Source: Cyanobacteria bacterium FACHB-DQ100 (GTDB lineage Bacteria > Cyanobacteriota > Cyanobacteriia > Leptolyngbyales > Leptolyngbyaceae). Taken from it: 64,000 bases of DNA. The translations under genes were made by a program, and so were the position numbers. Below are positions 63,880-64,000 of the stretch, piece after piece (the stretch's first letter is position 1; each line of letters begins with the position of its first letter). The notes below the pieces were generated by a model. The model had not been told where the DNA came from and made no database searches. It was given only the letters and a program-made list of their open reading frames with translations. The DNA lies in NCBI GenBank assembly GCA_014695195.1, contig JACJNW010000021.1:17185-81184 (forward strand), written 5' to 3'.

Positions 63880-64000
63880 TTATGAAAAAGATAGCCAAAC
63901 ATACTCCCCAAGTTCTTCTTGAGAATAGGAGTAAGGACTCAAGGCATCAAAGAAGACTTGTTGAACGTCCATATCAGGTAGGGTATGCAACTCAGCCAAC
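63880..64000 (-). CDS. C-terminal end of a gene running off the right edge
   Basis: An open minus-strand frame of 39 codons before a TAA stop (63880-63882), reading in from the edge: LAELHTLPDMDVQQVF then FDALSPYSYSQEELG and ending VWLSFS. It ends 15 bp before the GT2 gene at 63864, so it is probably another gene of the cluster. Too little is present to name it. Confidence 0.6.
   Translation of the reverse strand, partial: LAELHTLPDMDVQQVFFDALSPYSYSQEELGEYVWLSFS

Overview
The window looks like the chromosome of a filamentous or Leptolyngbya-like cyanobacterium. The octamer GCGATCGC (HIP1, typical of many cyanobacteria) recurs throughout. Lineage-typical genes include a high-light-inducible (Hli/CAB-like) protein, an acyl-lipid delta-12 desaturase (DesA), PEP carboxylase, two cyanoexosortases with their partner proteins, DUF3611, DUF4330, DUF1995, DUF3352 and DUF1574 proteins, and a plastoquinone-type chorismate lyase. 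There are no rRNA or tRNA genes, no CRISPR array and no insertion sequence that I can see.

Layout. 1-5.5 kb: the end of panB, then murJ with two small overlapping genes (a DCC-family protein and a MEKHLA-domain protein), a stand-alone Mo-nitrogenase C-terminal-domain protein, and an unrecognised protein whose C-terminal half looks TIR-like. 5.5-11.4 kb: a signalling block with a CHAT (caspase-like) protease fused to an FHA domain, directly downstream of a membrane-anchored PP2C phosphatase with an N-terminal zinc ribbon and a possibly degenerate kinase-like stretch; a secreted beta-propeller protein lies divergently beside it. 11.4-19.2 kb: a malate:quinone oxidoreductase-like gene, then a minus-strand exopolysaccharide/exosortase operon (DegT aminotransferase, cyanoexosortase B, its partner, OPX export protein, Wzc-like chain-length ATPase). 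19.4-26.6 kb: small membrane and regulatory genes, hli, ald, a GT39-like membrane glycosyltransferase, coaE and desA. 27-29.7 kb: a PEP-CTERM protein convergent with cyanoexosortase A and its partner. 29.9-45 kb: ppc and mainly housekeeping or conserved cyanobacterial genes, including a 1014-residue DUF1574/SGNH protein and a CNNM-type protein that lacks its CBS pair. 45-51 kb: a TetR-regulated drug/solute ABC exporter of the CecR-YbhGFSR type with a perfect 25-bp operator-like palindrome. 51.9-64 kb: a surface polysaccharide cluster (methyltransferase, four GT4 and four GT2 glycosyltransferases, an acetyltransferase and a Wzy-like polymerase), all on the minus strand and running off the right edge.

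How they fit together. Much of the window serves the cell envelope: lipid II flipping (MurJ), polysaccharide export and chain-length control (OPX/Wzc), polysaccharide assembly (GT cluster/Wzy), and sorting of PEP-CTERM proteins by exosortases, which in other bacteria are associated with exopolysaccharide loci. The best candidate for an under-described system is the PP2C / CHAT-FHA pair. It combines a phosphatase, a phosphothreonine reader and a caspase-like protease in one two-gene unit. Function beyond family assignment is inference everywhere; no searches or structure predictions were run.
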